DNA from: Pelagicoccus mobilis
GTDB taxonomy: Bacteria > Verrucomicrobiota > Verrucomicrobiia > Opitutales > Opitutaceae
Length of the DNA: 64,000 nucleotides
Direction: 5' to 3'
Assembly: GCF_016595505.1 (NCBI RefSeq)
Contig: NZ_JAENIL010000005.1
Location: 62,001 to 126,000 of the forward strand
The notes below the pieces were generated by a model, which saw nothing but the letters and a program-made list of their open reading frames with translations, made no database searches and had not been told where the DNA came from. Made by a program: the position numbers and the translations under genes. Below are positions 25,919-35,664 of this stretch, piece by piece. Numbering within the stretch: position 1 is the stretch's first letter; every line of letters begins with the position of its first letter.

Positions 25919-28204
25919 TTACTCTCCAAGATTCTCTGCTCCAGGTGTCGGCGTCATGAAGTCGAAGGTGTTCGAACCGCTTTCTAGTCGACCATAGGAT
26001 GTATCCACTGCCTGAGCCCCAAACTCCACTCGATCCAAAACGACATTCCAATTGGCGTCCGTATCCACGATCAGGATTTCTTCACCGCTAGCAGAGAGTT
26101 TAAAGTTCGCATGAAGTCCTTCATCGGAACCATCTTCATCTGCCCACACGATCAGAAAACCATTAGCAGGGATCGTTGTGCCCGCTGGAATCTCCCATTT
26201 GCGCGGATTATTGGCGTTGTCCGTCAAGAACATGCCCGAGAGATCAAATTCAGCGTCAGTGAGGTTCTTCAACTCGATCCAATCATCGTAGTCTCCCTGT
26301 GGATCAGCAAGGGCAGTATCGTTCGAAGCCATGAACTCGTTGATAACGATCTTCGTATCCACAGCGTCTGCTGTAACGATCTCAAATTTGAGAGGATCAG
26401 ACTCCGCTCTGGCAGGAAAATAAGTAACGGACCGATCACTGTTTCCCGAAATAGCTTCTACATAGTATCGGACCTTTTGTCCTGCTTGATAGCCTGCGGT
26501 TACGCCTCCAAAGAGACCGTCGTTAGCTGCACCATCGTCATGCAGTCCATCGTCGTACATCTCAACATCCGTATAACCTCCCACATCACCTACTCGGTAG
26601 TACAAACGAACAGAGTCTATCCCTTCCGAGTCATGCTGAGAAACAGATGCCACAACCGGAGCTGGCTCGCCCGCGGCGGGTACTTCCAAAAGCGTCACGC
26701 TCTCAACAGTCGGCCCAGACTTTCCAATATCCGCGTGGCCGCGCAAGTAGTCGTACCTACTTTGTATGTGCGACTTCAAATTACTTATATCTAGATTGTG
26801 AGTCGCAAAGGTAAAGCCCCGCTTAGGATCATCGTCTACTGCACTAGAAATCACAGTCCGGTAGGCCTCGATCAATGTATCCATATACTCTGGATTAAAC
26901 TTCTCGTCCAAGATAGTCCGAAAGTGAGCGAAGTAGCGCTGCTTCAATTCCGGATCATTCAAAAATTTGTAGATAACAGGACGGTTCGGATCGTTCGCGC
27001 TATCCAATGGGCTTAACGTCTCTTGGCCTACCGTAAACGCTTCATTTCCATCGTGCTCAACTGGATGCATGCGACCCGCTTCAGGATCAAAATAGATTTG
27101 ATAGTCCCTTCCCTTAGAGTAGTAACCATCCGCATCCGTAAAGATGTTCTCCGCGGCGATAAACCAGAGCCACTCGTCTACCGCAAATTTCGTTTCCATC
27201 GTTTCACGATAGTTCGAAGAAGAGGGATCGGTCTCGTCTAAGAGCTTTGCCACCGCGATCAAATTTCCCCAAGCGTCTCCCGTTCCATCCTTTTTCAGCT
27301 CGTACTCACTTGGGTAGTCACTTGAGTTGTCCCCTAGGTACATCAAGGCAACGTCTCCACTTGCGAATTGGCCGCCACCGCCGCCTCCGCCACCGGGAGG
27401 CCTACCTCCTCCGCCACCAGGCCCAGTATCCCCACCACCAGCGCCAGTACCGCTCGCAGCTTTCCAACGATCCCCATCGTAGTCGTCAAACCACTCTTCG
27501 ATCAGTACCCCATCCTGCTGTTGCGCATTCGAGTACAATCCCCAGTTCTCCCCGTTTATTTCCAAGTTGATGAAGCCGCCAGCAGGAGAAATGCAGTAAT
27601 CCTTGATCGAATTAAAATACAACGCTTCACGCATCATCGATTCGTCGTTGTGAGCATTATTGAAATTGAAGCTCTCATAACCCATGATATCAAAGTTTGC
27701 GTCGAGGTACTCCATGTCGATTGCGATCGACTTCTTTTCACCCGCTTGGCGATACGAGGTATTACCTTTGTACCGTATACCGACTTCTGGATACGAAAAT
27801 CCATCGTAAGTTACCTCTCCAGCAAGGAATGTCGCATCCGCATAATTCTCGTCCAATATTGTACGCCAATTCGATTCCTCAAACGCGATGCTGATCGTCT
27901 GCACAACCGATGTATCATAAAAACCAGGAAAGCGCTTCGCACGAAAGAAAACAGCTCCATCTGATTTTGGTACCGACACAGGCTTTTCATCTGAATACAC
28001 CGCCTTCACATCCGGTAGCCGAGCCCACTCTACGAGGTCGCTCGATGACTCAAACACCCAAGCATCGTCCTTATCACCATCCACGGAGAGCTCAAATTCA
28101 TCGTCATCGATTTTCAATTCAAGCTTCCCTACGATTTCTTCGCCCTCCGCTAGAGCTCCCCCCATCGAAAGTAAAGCGACCCAATAAACAACTCTTGTAT
28201 CCAT
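25919..28204 (-). CDS. CotH-family protein kinase with lamin-tail domain
   Basis: A 761-residue exported protein (signal peptide about 1-20). The CotH kinase-like domain spans about 100-500: YKGNTSYRQAGEKKSIAID (145-163), LEINGENWGLYSNAQQQDG, YYSKGRDYQIYFDP and VEHDGNEAF (382-390, probable metal/ATP site). CotH proteins phosphorylate secreted partners, as in spore-coat assembly. A flexible Gly/Pro loop (251-279) interrupts the domain; its DNA at 27360-27460 looks repetitive but is coding. A middle beta-domain (about 510-625) and a lamin-tail domain (about 630-740: VINEFMASNDTA, DDWIELKNLT) follow. It is the last gene of the eight-gene cluster. A TGTATACA site in the 38-base gap upstream hints at an extra promoter. 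The natural substrate is unknown. Confidence 0.87.
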   Translation of the reverse strand: MDTRVVYWVALLSMGGALAEGEEIVGKLELKIDDDEFELSVDGDKDDAWVFESSSDLVEWARLPDVKAVYSDEKPVSVPKSDGAVFFRAKRFPGFYDTSVVQTISIAFEESNWRTILDENYADATFLAGEVTYDGFSYPEVGIRYKGNTSYRQAGEKKSIAIDMEYLDANFDIMGYESFNFNNAHNDESMMREALYFNSIKDYCISPAGGFINLEINGENWGLYSNAQQQDGVLIEEWFDDYDGDRWKAASGTGAGGGDTGPGGGGGRPPGGGGGGGGQFASGDVALMYLGDNSSDYPSEYELKKDGTGDAWGNLIAVAKLLDETDPSSSNYRETMETKFAVDEWLWFIAAENIFTDADGYYSKGRDYQIYFDPEAGRMHPVEHDGNEAFTVGQETLSPLDSANDPNRPVIYKFLNDPELKQRYFAHFRTILDEKFNPEYMDTLIEAYRTVISSAVDDDPKRGFTFATHNLDISNLKSHIQSRYDYLRGHADIGKSGPTVESVTLLEVPAAGEPAPVVASVSQHDSEGIDSVRLYYRVGDVGGYTDVEMYDDGLHDDGAANDGLFGGVTAGYQAGQKVRYYVEAISGNSDRSVTYFPARAESDPLKFEIVTADAVDTKIVINEFMASNDTALADPQGDYDDWIELKNLTDAEFDLSGMFLTDNANNPRKWEIPAGTTIPANGFLIVWADEDGSDEGLHANFKLSASGEEILIVDTDANWNVVLDRVEFGAQAVDTSYGRLESGSNTFDFMTPTPGAENLGE

Positions 28205-28230
28205 TTCAAATTCCTAACGTAACGAATTTT

Positions 28231-28238
28231 TGTATACA
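28231..28238. promoter_or_regulatory. TGTATACA palindrome before the CotH gene
   Basis: The octamer lies within TTTTTGTATACAC in the 38-base gap between the TolC-like stop and the CotH start. It matches sites at 24744 and 42404. A fourth copy at 28915 is inside the TolC-like coding region, so chance occurrence is possible. Confidence 0.25.
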
Positions 28239-28242
28239 CACC

Positions 28243-29553
28243 CTAGCGAATGCCCACATCCACAACTGACACGCCAACAGACTTTTCCAAATTCGAACAG
28301 GCTCGATAGAGCCTCTGCTTTTGCTCAATCAATTCACTTCGCAACTCAAACTGAGCTTCCCGCATCTTCCAGTTCTCCATCAATTTATGGCCAGGACTCT
28401 CGCCAAACAAACCGTCGTTCGATTGCCCCAGAACCTCTTGCAAGCGACGATTCGCTTCTACGTACTGATTCGCTTCTTTCCAAGCCATTGACACGCGATT
28501 CTCGACTTTCTTCAACTCACTCCTGAGCAGCACCACTCCCTCCGCCTGGGCGGCCGCCAAGAACTCTCGCTCAACTGAGCTGAACAGATCGACGGAAAAG
28601 CCTGCCCTAACTCCCCACTCGTTGGCCAAGTCTCCACTCGTTCTTTGATTGGTATCACCCCACTCTACTTGAGCAAAGGTAGGCTGAGGGATCCAAGACC
28701 CTTTGCGTGAAATCAAATCCGCATTCAATAAGTCGTTGTCCCGCGTCAGCTCCAGAATCGTCTCGTCGTTCCGGATCGCTAAAGTCAAAGCCAACTGTGA
28801 ATCAGGAAGAATTGGCAATTCCCAGTGTTCAATATCCTCACTTGCAACGAGAACCTCGCAGTTTTCAACAGTCTCGCCAAAAAGGCTCAGCTTAGCGATA
28901 GTGTCCTGATATTCTGTATACAATTCACTCAGGCGAGTGAACCGCTTAACAATATCCACCTCCACTAGAGACACCTCTCCAACCGTTACGAGGGCAGCCT
29001 CCTCCAACTCCTTCATTCGTCCGTGGTGCAGCAATAGTTCCCGCAAAAAAGAGGAGCTCTCAACAAAGAGCCACCGAGCAAAAACAGCTTCAATGTAACT
29101 GTCCCGCATTTCCACCGAAATACGCTCATGCAGGGCCGCGATTCGCTCATTCGTCCAATCCGAATCGATCTCCTCGATACGGCGAATCTGTTTTTGCTCC
29201 GCCTTCCTTGGCAACCTAATCCGCAGTCCTACCTCATAGTCCTCCCGCTCACGAAGACTGTCCTCGCCATAACCAAGCCTCACTTCCGGGTCAGGCCAAG
29301 TGCGCCCAGCCCGAGCCCTCAGGCGAATCACCTCCAAATGAGCCTTCAAACGAGCAATTCTCTCGTCTGACTCTTGAGCCTGCGATATGTAGCGTTTTAG
29401 CGTAAGCCCCGGTTTTCCAACCTCGAGCCCCACTTCAGTCTCGTCCATCCATGCAACGATCCGGGAAACGCTTTCGTTCGTTGGTTCCCCCCGCGCTGGG
29501 TACAGCAAAGTACAAAAGAGAATAAGAGTGATAAATTGACTACACACTTTCAC
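28243..29553 (-). CDS. TolC-like outer-membrane efflux protein
   Basis: A 436-residue protein with a signal peptide (about 1-22) and the long, helix-rich, Glu/Arg-rich sequence of TolC/OEP factors. Two similar halves contain heptad-like helices ([69 protein letters not shown]). Such proteins form trimeric channels through the outer membrane and periplasm. Its stop-to-start gap with the HlyD gene is 2 bases, so the pair should form an export conduit. No ABC or RND pump gene is present in the cluster; the only integral inner-membrane protein besides HlyD and the histidine kinase is DUF4956. The exported cargo is unknown. Confidence 0.82.
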
Positions 29554-29555
29554 TT

Positions 29556-30671
29556 CTAGATTTCTCCCCCGCCATTTCTCATCTTTGAGAATATGTTGGC
29601 GACAAGCGTTCTCAAAGCAGACGGCTCAGCTGTATCCAAAGATACCAATAGCCGCTGCCCTTCTGTCCAATCTGTAGGCGACGGAAGACTGATCGTTAGT
29701 ATCCGACCACTGATTGTTCGCGACATGATCGGGTTCGAGGTATCAGGAACATCGATCACTGTCGGGCTCATACTCTTAACAACGCCAAAGACTCGCTGAG
29801 CCCCGTGACCAGAAAATCTCATCACAACCTCGTCGCCCTCCTCTACGAGTTGTTGTGAACTCAAAGGAAGAAAGGCACGAACAACGGGAGACTTTTCCTC
29901 CACCAGTTCTAAAATCGTTTCACCGGACCGCACGACATCTCCCTCTCGTTTCAGAACCCGAGCTACCAAGCCACTCCGGTTCGCTTTCAGCGAAAGAGCG
30001 TCTCGCTGCTCTAGTAAAAGAGACTCTAGCCTATCTCTTTTCGGAGAATCCTTAACCAGGTAAGATTCTCTCATTGTAATCAGTTCCTGTTTCTCCGCTT
30101 CTAATTCTGCTAAAAGATTCGGGTACTCTGCAACGAGGGTCTCAGATACATTTAGTCGTATACGATTTCTGGAGACTGTTTCCACATCGATCAAACGCCT
30201 TTCAAGCAAAGCTTCCAATCGTTCGCTCTCCTCTCGCAGAACGATCAACTCCGCCTCCTCCGTGGCCCGCTTCAGCGAGAGGTCGCGTATCTCGCGTCTC
30301 ACTCCCGCCAATTCAGCGAAAAATTGACGGTATGCATCCCGAGCGTCACGTTCACTGCGTTCGCGGAGTTCAGCTAGAGCAATTTCAGTTCTCAAATTAT
30401 CGATCTTCACCAGCGGTTCACCAACTCTGATTCGATCTCCTACTTCAGCTGAAATATGCGAAATTCGCCCTTCTTGCTCCGCGGACACACTATACTTCGG
30501 ATACTCTACGACTCCCACAAAAGTCGCCGATTGACTCCCGACCTGCATGCCCCAGACGACGCCGAAAACCAAGGATGCCCATAATAAGATTGGCCAACGC
30601 TTACAGTTTCGAGCCAACCAAATGCGGAAACGTTTAGTCCGATCTAGACGATACACTTCTTGCTTCCCCAT
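29556..30671 (-). CDS. HlyD-type membrane fusion (periplasmic adaptor) protein
   Basis: A 371-residue adaptor. One N-terminal membrane helix (about 26-46) is followed by the lipoyl/biotinyl half ([28 protein letters not shown]). A long coiled-coil hairpin (about 100-225, rich in Glu, Arg and Leu), the second lipoyl half ([15 protein letters not shown]) and a beta-barrel domain ([18 protein letters not shown]) complete it. Adaptors of this type bridge an inner-membrane pump and TolC. It starts 3 bases from the DUF4956 stop and ends 2 bases before the TolC-like gene. The missing pump gene makes DUF4956 a candidate inner-membrane partner, which is inference. Confidence 0.85.
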
Positions 30672-30674
30672 CCT

Positions 30675-31379
30675 CTAGATCTCCACCGTCTCTCGCTGCA
30701 TGATAAAGCTCACTTCACGGAGTCCATCCACCTCTTTAAGCGTATTCAAAAAATCCGACTGTAGCGACTTCTCTACGAGTTGAACTTGATAAGCGTACTC
30801 AACCCCTTCGCCCTGAGCCGCCTCCCGCATGGCAACTAATTCAACAGAGTTGGCATAGTTCTTAAAAACTTCCGACAAGACCGTTTCTATGTCCGAACCG
30901 CCGAAGGCAAGGAATCGAAGCAAGCCTTCATTATGCCTTTGAGTAGAATTAGGTGACCAACTGAGAACAAGAACACTCAAGCAAAAGAACACCGTTCCAA
31001 GGACAGCGACCGCATAGATACCCGAACCGCTCGATATCCCAACGGCTAGCGATGCGAACAAGAAAATGATATCCCTTGGATCGCGAATCGGGGTACGAAA
31101 GCGAATAATCGCTAGAGCCCCCAGAATCCCCAAGCCACGAGCTAGATTGTTTCCAATCGCTACAATCATAATCGTAGACACAATACTCGCTAGCACCAGC
31201 GTTTGAACGTACGAACGGGAATAGCTAAAGCCTACGTGCGTCCAACGATAAACGGTCGCCAGCATCGAACCGAGCACCAAGCTCAGCCCGAGTGAAGTCA
31301 ATATCTCGACTACGCCCTGCTGGCGTACCGCTCCCAATCCCTCAATAAATGTATCCATCCTAAGTATACTAAAACCCAC
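30675..31379 (-). CDS. DUF4956 integral membrane protein
   Basis: A 234-residue protein with about four membrane helices in its N-terminal half and a soluble C-terminal domain (about 145-234) that may bind a small ligand. The central signature ARGLGILGALAIIRFRTPIR is typical of DUF4956, reminiscent of the MgtC-like glycine-rich membrane motif. DUF4956 genes often sit beside VTC-domain polyphosphate polymerases and CotH kinases in other bacteria, from general knowledge of annotated genomes. Here the start overlaps the VTC stop by 11 bases, so the two are translationally linked. A role in handling or transporting the VTC product across the inner membrane is plausible but unproven. Confidence 0.85.
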   Translation of the reverse strand: MGFSILRMDTFIEGLGAVRQQGVVEILTSLGLSLVLGSMLATVYRWTHVGFSYSRSYVQTLVLASIVSTIMIVAIGNNLARGLGILGALAIIRFRTPIRDPRDIIFLFASLAVGISSGSGIYAVAVLGTVFFCLSVLVLSWSPNSTQRHNEGLLRFLAFGGSDIETVLSEVFKNYANSVELVAMREAAQGEGVEYAYQVQLVEKSLQSDFLNTLKEVDGLREVSFIMQRETVEI

Positions 31380-32199
31380 ATCGATCGGAAGCAGCCGTGT
31401 AGCGATCTCCCGAAAACAAGCTCTCTAACCTCATCGCGGTCGAGTACTTGCAAAATCCAGTTCGGCTAAGGTCGAAGTGCCGTATCATTTTGAGAATCCA
31501 AGTGGGCACCTGCAGCGATGACTTGATTTCCAGAACCAGACCGCCAAATGGCCGTCTCAGACCCATTTCGCTATCCATAACACGCCACTTGCCATCATCT
31601 TCGCCAAAAAACCGATATCCTTCGGCCCGTCGGTAGCGGATATTGCGATCCATGGTCACGCGGACATCCTTGTCGACTGTCCCGATCCACGATTCGCGCT
31701 CATAGCGAATATGAGCCACCGGACGAGCCCCGATCGCATTCTTCAAACGCAAAAACTCCAAGTGATTCGAAACCTCGAAATCTGCATCCAAATCCGGGAT
31801 ACAAAACGGCTCCTCAAACAATGCGTCACAATACTGCTCAGCTCTCACCTTCGAACGCGTTTTGCGAACATAGTTCTCTTCCCGACGTTTTACTTCGAAA
31901 AAGTAGGTCCCCTTCAAGTCCGTTCCATAGGTTCGGACACGAAGTTTGAAACGGTTCACCAACTTACGCTCCTTAGCTAAGTGCAGGCTTAGTTTGGGTG
32001 AATCCAGCTGGAGGGTCGATACCGTGTAGCTCGGCGGCGTGCCACTAGCATTGCAATCAGGCTCGCAGAACAACCGAGCGTAAGCACGAATCTCGTCCAC
32101 CATATGCTTAGGCACGATATACTTTAGCTCGTGCCGAACCCTTGGTGTCACGACAGTGGGTGAGTCTTCAGTTTTCAAAGCTGATGTCAGCCCTACCAC
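31369..32199 (-). CDS. VTC-domain polyphosphate polymerase
   Basis: A 276-residue cytoplasmic enzyme with the tunnel-shaped triphosphate-tunnel fold of the yeast VTC4 polyphosphate polymerase, which makes polyphosphate from ATP. Basic and acidic tunnel motifs are visible: RHELKYIVP near the N-terminus, LVNRFKLRVRTYG, GTYFFEVKRREENYVRKTR, HIRYERESW, RVTMDRNIRYR and the closing LEIKSSLQVPTW...GFCKYSTAM. Length fits a stand-alone VTC domain without the SPX or membrane parts of yeast VTC. It is followed by DUF4956 with overlapping codons. A regulator box lies upstream at 32260. Polyphosphate made here may feed the CotH branch or be exported; that link is inference. Confidence 0.87.
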   Translation of the reverse strand: MVGLTSALKTEDSPTVVTPRVRHELKYIVPKHMVDEIRAYARLFCEPDCNASGTPPSYTVSTLQLDSPKLSLHLAKERKLVNRFKLRVRTYGTDLKGTYFFEVKRREENYVRKTRSKVRAEQYCDALFEEPFCIPDLDADFEVSNHLEFLRLKNAIGARPVAHIRYERESWIGTVDKDVRVTMDRNIRYRRAEGYRFFGEDDGKWRVMDSEMGLRRPFGGLVLEIKSSLQVPTWILKMIRHFDLSRTGFCKYSTAMRLESLFSGDRYTAASDRCGF

Positions 32200-32259
32200 T
32201 CCTGCCTCCTTTCCATAAACACGTAACCCATCCGTAACATGCGAGAACTATAGATTAAC

Positions 32260-32277
32260 AAAGATGATCGAAAGATG
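32260..32277 (-). promoter_or_regulatory. Response-regulator box and promoter before the VTC gene
   Basis: On the minus strand CATCTTT occurs twice with an 11-base period (complement AAAGATG at 32260-32266 and 32271-32277). Seven bases later comes TATAGT, a good -10. It lies in the 85-base gap between the LTD and VTC genes, 61 bases before the VTC start. It matches the boxes at 34239 and 36409. Confidence 0.65.
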
Positions 32278-32284
32278 CCCATGC

Positions 32285-34213
32285 CTAGTTTTCGAGACTT
32301 AGCCCCAAACGAAAAAAAGAGGCCTCCCCGATTATCTCTCCCTTAAAGACAATCAGCTCACTCCCATCTCCTAGCAGAGTACGGGTGATAGCCTCAGCCT
32401 CATTCTCTCTCTCCTCCCAAAGGCCCGAATCACCCAAAGCATCCGAAAACCATAGGTTCCAAACGACATCACTCGGGTAAAGTGATCGTCGAACACTCAT
32501 TTCAAAACCACCTCCTTCAGGATTCGTTTGGTTTATTCCGACTAGCGAAATGCGGCCGGATCCACCTGTCGCGTACTCCCAGAGATTTGCTTCTCCATCT
32601 TCATCGAAGTCTGACGTTGGGACAGTTAGCTCGACCAATTGCAGATCCTCATCTGAAAACCAAGCACGCTTCCAAACCTCATAGCTCATTCCCCTTACCC
32701 AACCGGGAGAACCTTGCTCACAGTAACTCAACGCCCAGCTATCTGCATCGCGGCCGAATCCAACGAGGTCAACTCTCTCAATACAAGCCCCCTCCTGCTG
32801 GCTCACTGGCCAAGGAGCCTTATCGTTGTAGTCGACAACATCCACGTCGATATATGGGACAAACACCTGCCCATCAACCAAATCTGGAGAATCAGGCTTT
32901 TGAAGCGAGATGCGCTCCCCTGCATTGTCCAAGGCCCCTGCATATGGCCCCAGCACCATGACTCCCTCGAGCGGACCATAATATTCTCGAAAGACAGAGG
33001 GCTCCACCTGAGTCACAACAGCCATTTGATTTGGCTGTAAGGTCAATCCAGAAGGGAAATCAAAAGCCAGTCCGTTGATTCGCCACGTGTTCGCCGGATT
33101 TTCAATATCGTACAGCCTCACGTTCTCACCACTCGTATTCAACAGTTCGATATACTCATAGCCCCCGGCCGAGGGATCGTAATAAATCTCACTAACTACA
33201 ATTTCACCCCGTAACGGCTCAACATTCTCACTTCCCAAAGTACGTTCTGACAGAGCCACCATTTCCGTCTCACCCGTAGATAAAACATAACGTCCAAACG
33301 AAACCCCATTATCCGACGCCCCAAATTCAACGCCATATGAGTATCCTGTCAGATTTCCGTTTTCATCAGCCGAAAACAACCAGAGCGGCTCGCCATGGCT
33401 ATTTAAACTGAAACCAGTTTCGCCTACCCCAAACGCGATCTCATCAACCACAAAGTAACCATCAGGAGAGACCGAGCTTCCATTGGGAATACGATATTTC
33501 TTCGGGTTTTCGTATTGGTCACTCAAATACCAGCCGCCAATTTCTGCGGTCTCACCTGTCGGATTGTGCAGCTCAATTGCGTCCACCAAGGGTAAGTCAG
33601 TATGAGTGAGAACTTCGTTGATTACGACTTGGACTATATCCAAGCTTGGCTCAGGCCGGGCCGGAGATCCCAGCTCCTCCGAACTCGCCCGCCAAGCTGA
33701 GTAGTCATCCTCATCACTTGGAAGGAGGCTCGGGTCACGAAGCACTAACGACTTTCCTGCCCCATCCGCTTCGGAAGGCCAAGGACTCGAGTCTCTGTAA
33801 TCAACCACAAACAAGAGCTGCCCAGAAGCGTCCAACAACTGAACCCGCTCGCCAGAATTGTCCAACTGCCCTTCATACTCACCCGAAGCGGACACTCCGG
33901 AATACCTCTCCTGAAAGGCCGCCGTATTCGAAACGATCACTAAAAATTCCCCGGGATCCAGCGAGCTAGCGTCAGGAAATGTGAATACGATTCCATCGTT
34001 GAAGTAAGCCCCAGAGAGATCGACAGCATTCTCCCCCGCATTGTAAATCTCGACAAACTCGAGCTCGCTCCCCTCGAATCCAGACCCCGACGGCGGATGA
34101 TACATTAGCTCCGAGATGACAACCTGCCCTAGGCACAAGGAGAAAGCTCCACTAAGCCAAAACACCAGAATTCCCCCAAAACCTCGATCTACCCTAAACC
34201 TCACGACCATCAA
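32285..34213 (-). CDS. Secreted protein with repeated lamin-tail (LTD) domains
   Basis: A 642-residue exported protein (signal peptide about 10-30, cleaved near CLGQ). Three lamin-tail-type domains are visible: about 30-150 (VVISELMYHPPSG, LEFVEIYNAGENAVDLSGAYF), about 190-300 (VVINEVLTHTDLPLVDAIEL, IGGWYLSDQYENPKKYRIP) and about 330-460 (IVVSEIYYDPSAGGYEYIEL). A C-terminal beta-rich region follows. LTD domains in bacteria are extracellular beta-sandwiches linked to nucleases, CotH proteins and surface display. CotH here carries the same domain, so this protein may be a CotH substrate or partner. It follows the histidine kinase and has its own regulator box. Confidence 0.8.
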   Translation of the reverse strand: MMVVRFRVDRGFGGILVFWLSGAFSLCLGQVVISELMYHPPSGSGFEGSELEFVEIYNAGENAVDLSGAYFNDGIVFTFPDASSLDPGEFLVIVSNTAAFQERYSGVSASGEYEGQLDNSGERVQLLDASGQLLFVVDYRDSSPWPSEADGAGKSLVLRDPSLLPSDEDDYSAWRASSEELGSPARPEPSLDIVQVVINEVLTHTDLPLVDAIELHNPTGETAEIGGWYLSDQYENPKKYRIPNGSSVSPDGYFVVDEIAFGVGETGFSLNSHGEPLWLFSADENGNLTGYSYGVEFGASDNGVSFGRYVLSTGETEMVALSERTLGSENVEPLRGEIVVSEIYYDPSAGGYEYIELLNTSGENVRLYDIENPANTWRINGLAFDFPSGLTLQPNQMAVVTQVEPSVFREYYGPLEGVMVLGPYAGALDNAGERISLQKPDSPDLVDGQVFVPYIDVDVVDYNDKAPWPVSQQEGACIERVDLVGFGRDADSWALSYCEQGSPGWVRGMSYEVWKRAWFSDEDLQLVELTVPTSDFDEDGEANLWEYATGGSGRISLVGINQTNPEGGGFEMSVRRSLYPSDVVWNLWFSDALGDSGLWEERENEAEAITRTLLGDGSELIVFKGEIIGEASFFRLGLSLEN

Positions 34214-34238
34214 TCAATGAGGTTCATCCTAGCGAAGC

Positions 34239-34256
34239 AAAGATGCTCAAAAGATG
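34239..34256 (-). promoter_or_regulatory. Response-regulator box and promoter before the LTD gene
   Basis: CATCTTT occurs twice on the minus strand with an 11-base period (complement AAAGATG at 34239-34245 and 34250-34256). TAGGAT follows 7 bases later (34226-34231), as in the two sister sites. It lies directly after the histidine-kinase stop codon and 26 bases before the LTD start, so the leader would be very short. Confidence 0.6.
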
Positions 34257-34269
34257 CTCACCGAGAATA

Positions 34270-35664
34270 TTATCCGCTCAACTGCATCTCGAGCACCCCA
34301 TCCACCAAGGATGCTTTCAAACTAAGGTCCAGCACCTCGGCGCAACGTTTGGCAATCGATAGTCCTAGCCCCACATGCGAATCATCCGACCTTGCCTTGT
34401 CGTGTCGCCAAAGCCGGTCAAACATCACCTGCACATCATCCTCATTCAGGTCAGGAGCGTCATTCAGCACACGCAACAACACTCCTTCTCCCCCAATAAT
34501 GATACGCACCAATGTGCCCGAAGGCGCATAAAGCAAGGCGTTGCCAAGCAAGTTCGACACGATCGAATCCATGAGCACTGGATCCGCCAAAACTTCGACC
34601 TCTTCGTCAGCCTCAACAGATAACTTGAGCGAACGCTCATCGATCAGCGCTTCACGCAACCGAAGGCTCTCACTCACAATCCCTTTCAGTCCAATCAACT
34701 CCCTCTCCGGCTGCCCAACCTTCCCTTCAAGACGAGCCAACATCAACAAACTGTTCACCGTCGACTTCATCTTCTTGGCAACATTCGCGATCTCCTCGAA
34801 ACCCTCCACCGACTGGTCGTCAGGCCATTTGGCTGCCACCTCAGCCATCGACAATATCGAAGCCAGCGGCGTACGAATCTCGTGGGCCAAGTCGCTGCTG
34901 AACCGCCTTTCCCGCACAAAACTATCCTCCAGACGGTTCATCAAATCGTTCAGGCGGTTCGCAATCGGGCGTAACTCCATTGGCAGAACGTCCACCCGAA
35001 AACGCTCGTGCAGCGAATCCGCCGACAACTTGGACGCGCGCCGCCCGATCTCCTCCACAGGCTTCAAAGCAAACCGTGAAGCGATAACCAGTAAGCCAGA
35101 CAATGCGAAACAACAAACAACTCCGCCCCCCACAAGTTTCCTACCAAACAACTCTAGCTGCTCATCCAGGTCTCCGCAGCTGATTGCGAAAACCACCGTC
35201 CCCCTTTCAGGATCGTATCGAGGCCCCATTCGAACCTTACGAGAAAAAACCCGCTCACCATCATCTAAGAACTCCTCATACTCTTCAGAGGCTCGAGAAT
35301 CCGCCTCGGGGATAGACAAGTTCCTCCCCCTCAGGCTATTCGATCGACGCATAACGTCGCCGTCTTCGTTCCACTGCTGAAAGTACTTTCCGCTGTCCCT
35401 ATCTGAAAAGGCAGCCAATATCAAAGAGAGAGGGTCCGCCTCCTCTTGCCCATCCACATCGAGGATACGCGGAGGCCTCGGCCCTCTGGGTCTGACAGGG
35501 ATCAACGCGTTTCTGCCAACGACTGACAGTTCCCCAAGCTCGCTCTTGAGATCGACTTCCATCCGAGCCTTTTCCGACTGGTAGAGCGTGACACCTCCTA
35601 AAAAACAGATCACAGCAAACCCCGGCAGAAGCCAAAGAAGCAACATTCCCCTTACGCTACTCAT
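34270..35664 (-). CDS. Sensor histidine kinase
   Basis: A 464-residue membrane sensor: helix 1 (about 8-28), a periplasmic sensing region of about 145 residues containing a Pro/Arg-rich patch (RPRGPRPPRIL), and helix 2 (about 178-198). HAMP and dimerisation/phosphoacceptor segments follow, with His261 in DLAHEIRTPLAS. An ATPase domain carries the N box (SNLLGNALLYAP) and G2 box (VGLGLSIAK). It is the partner of the response regulator; their genes overlap in the ATGA arrangement (35661-35664). It heads the CotH/VTC cluster and presumably senses an envelope signal that demands the cluster's products. Confidence 0.92.
   Translation of the reverse strand: MSSVRGMLLLWLLPGFAVICFLGGVTLYQSEKARMEVDLKSELGELSVVGRNALIPVRPRGPRPPRILDVDGQEEADPLSLILAAFSDRDSGKYFQQWNEDGDVMRRSNSLRGRNLSIPEADSRASEEYEEFLDDGERVFSRKVRMGPRYDPERGTVVFAISCGDLDEQLELFGRKLVGGGVVCCFALSGLLVIASRFALKPVEEIGRRASKLSADSLHERFRVDVLPMELRPIANRLNDLMNRLEDSFVRERRFSSDLAHEIRTPLASILSMAEVAAKWPDDQSVEGFEEIANVAKKMKSTVNSLLMLARLEGKVGQPERELIGLKGIVSESLRLREALIDERSLKLSVEADEEVEVLADPVLMDSIVSNLLGNALLYAPSGTLVRIIIGGEGVLLRVLNDAPDLNEDDVQVMFDRLWRHDKARSDDSHVGLGLSIAKRCAEVLDLSLKASLVDGVLEMQLSG

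Noticed and set aside
27360-27460. Repetitive GC-rich stretch that looks like a short repeat array
   Set aside because: It encodes the Gly/Pro-rich loop (residues 251-279) of the CotH protein; there are no spaced identical units, so it is not a CRISPR array.
30675-31379. DUF4956 protein as an MgtC-type magnesium/virulence protein
   Set aside because: The glycine-rich helix motif is similar, but the soluble C-terminal domain and the VTC overlap fit DUF4956 better.
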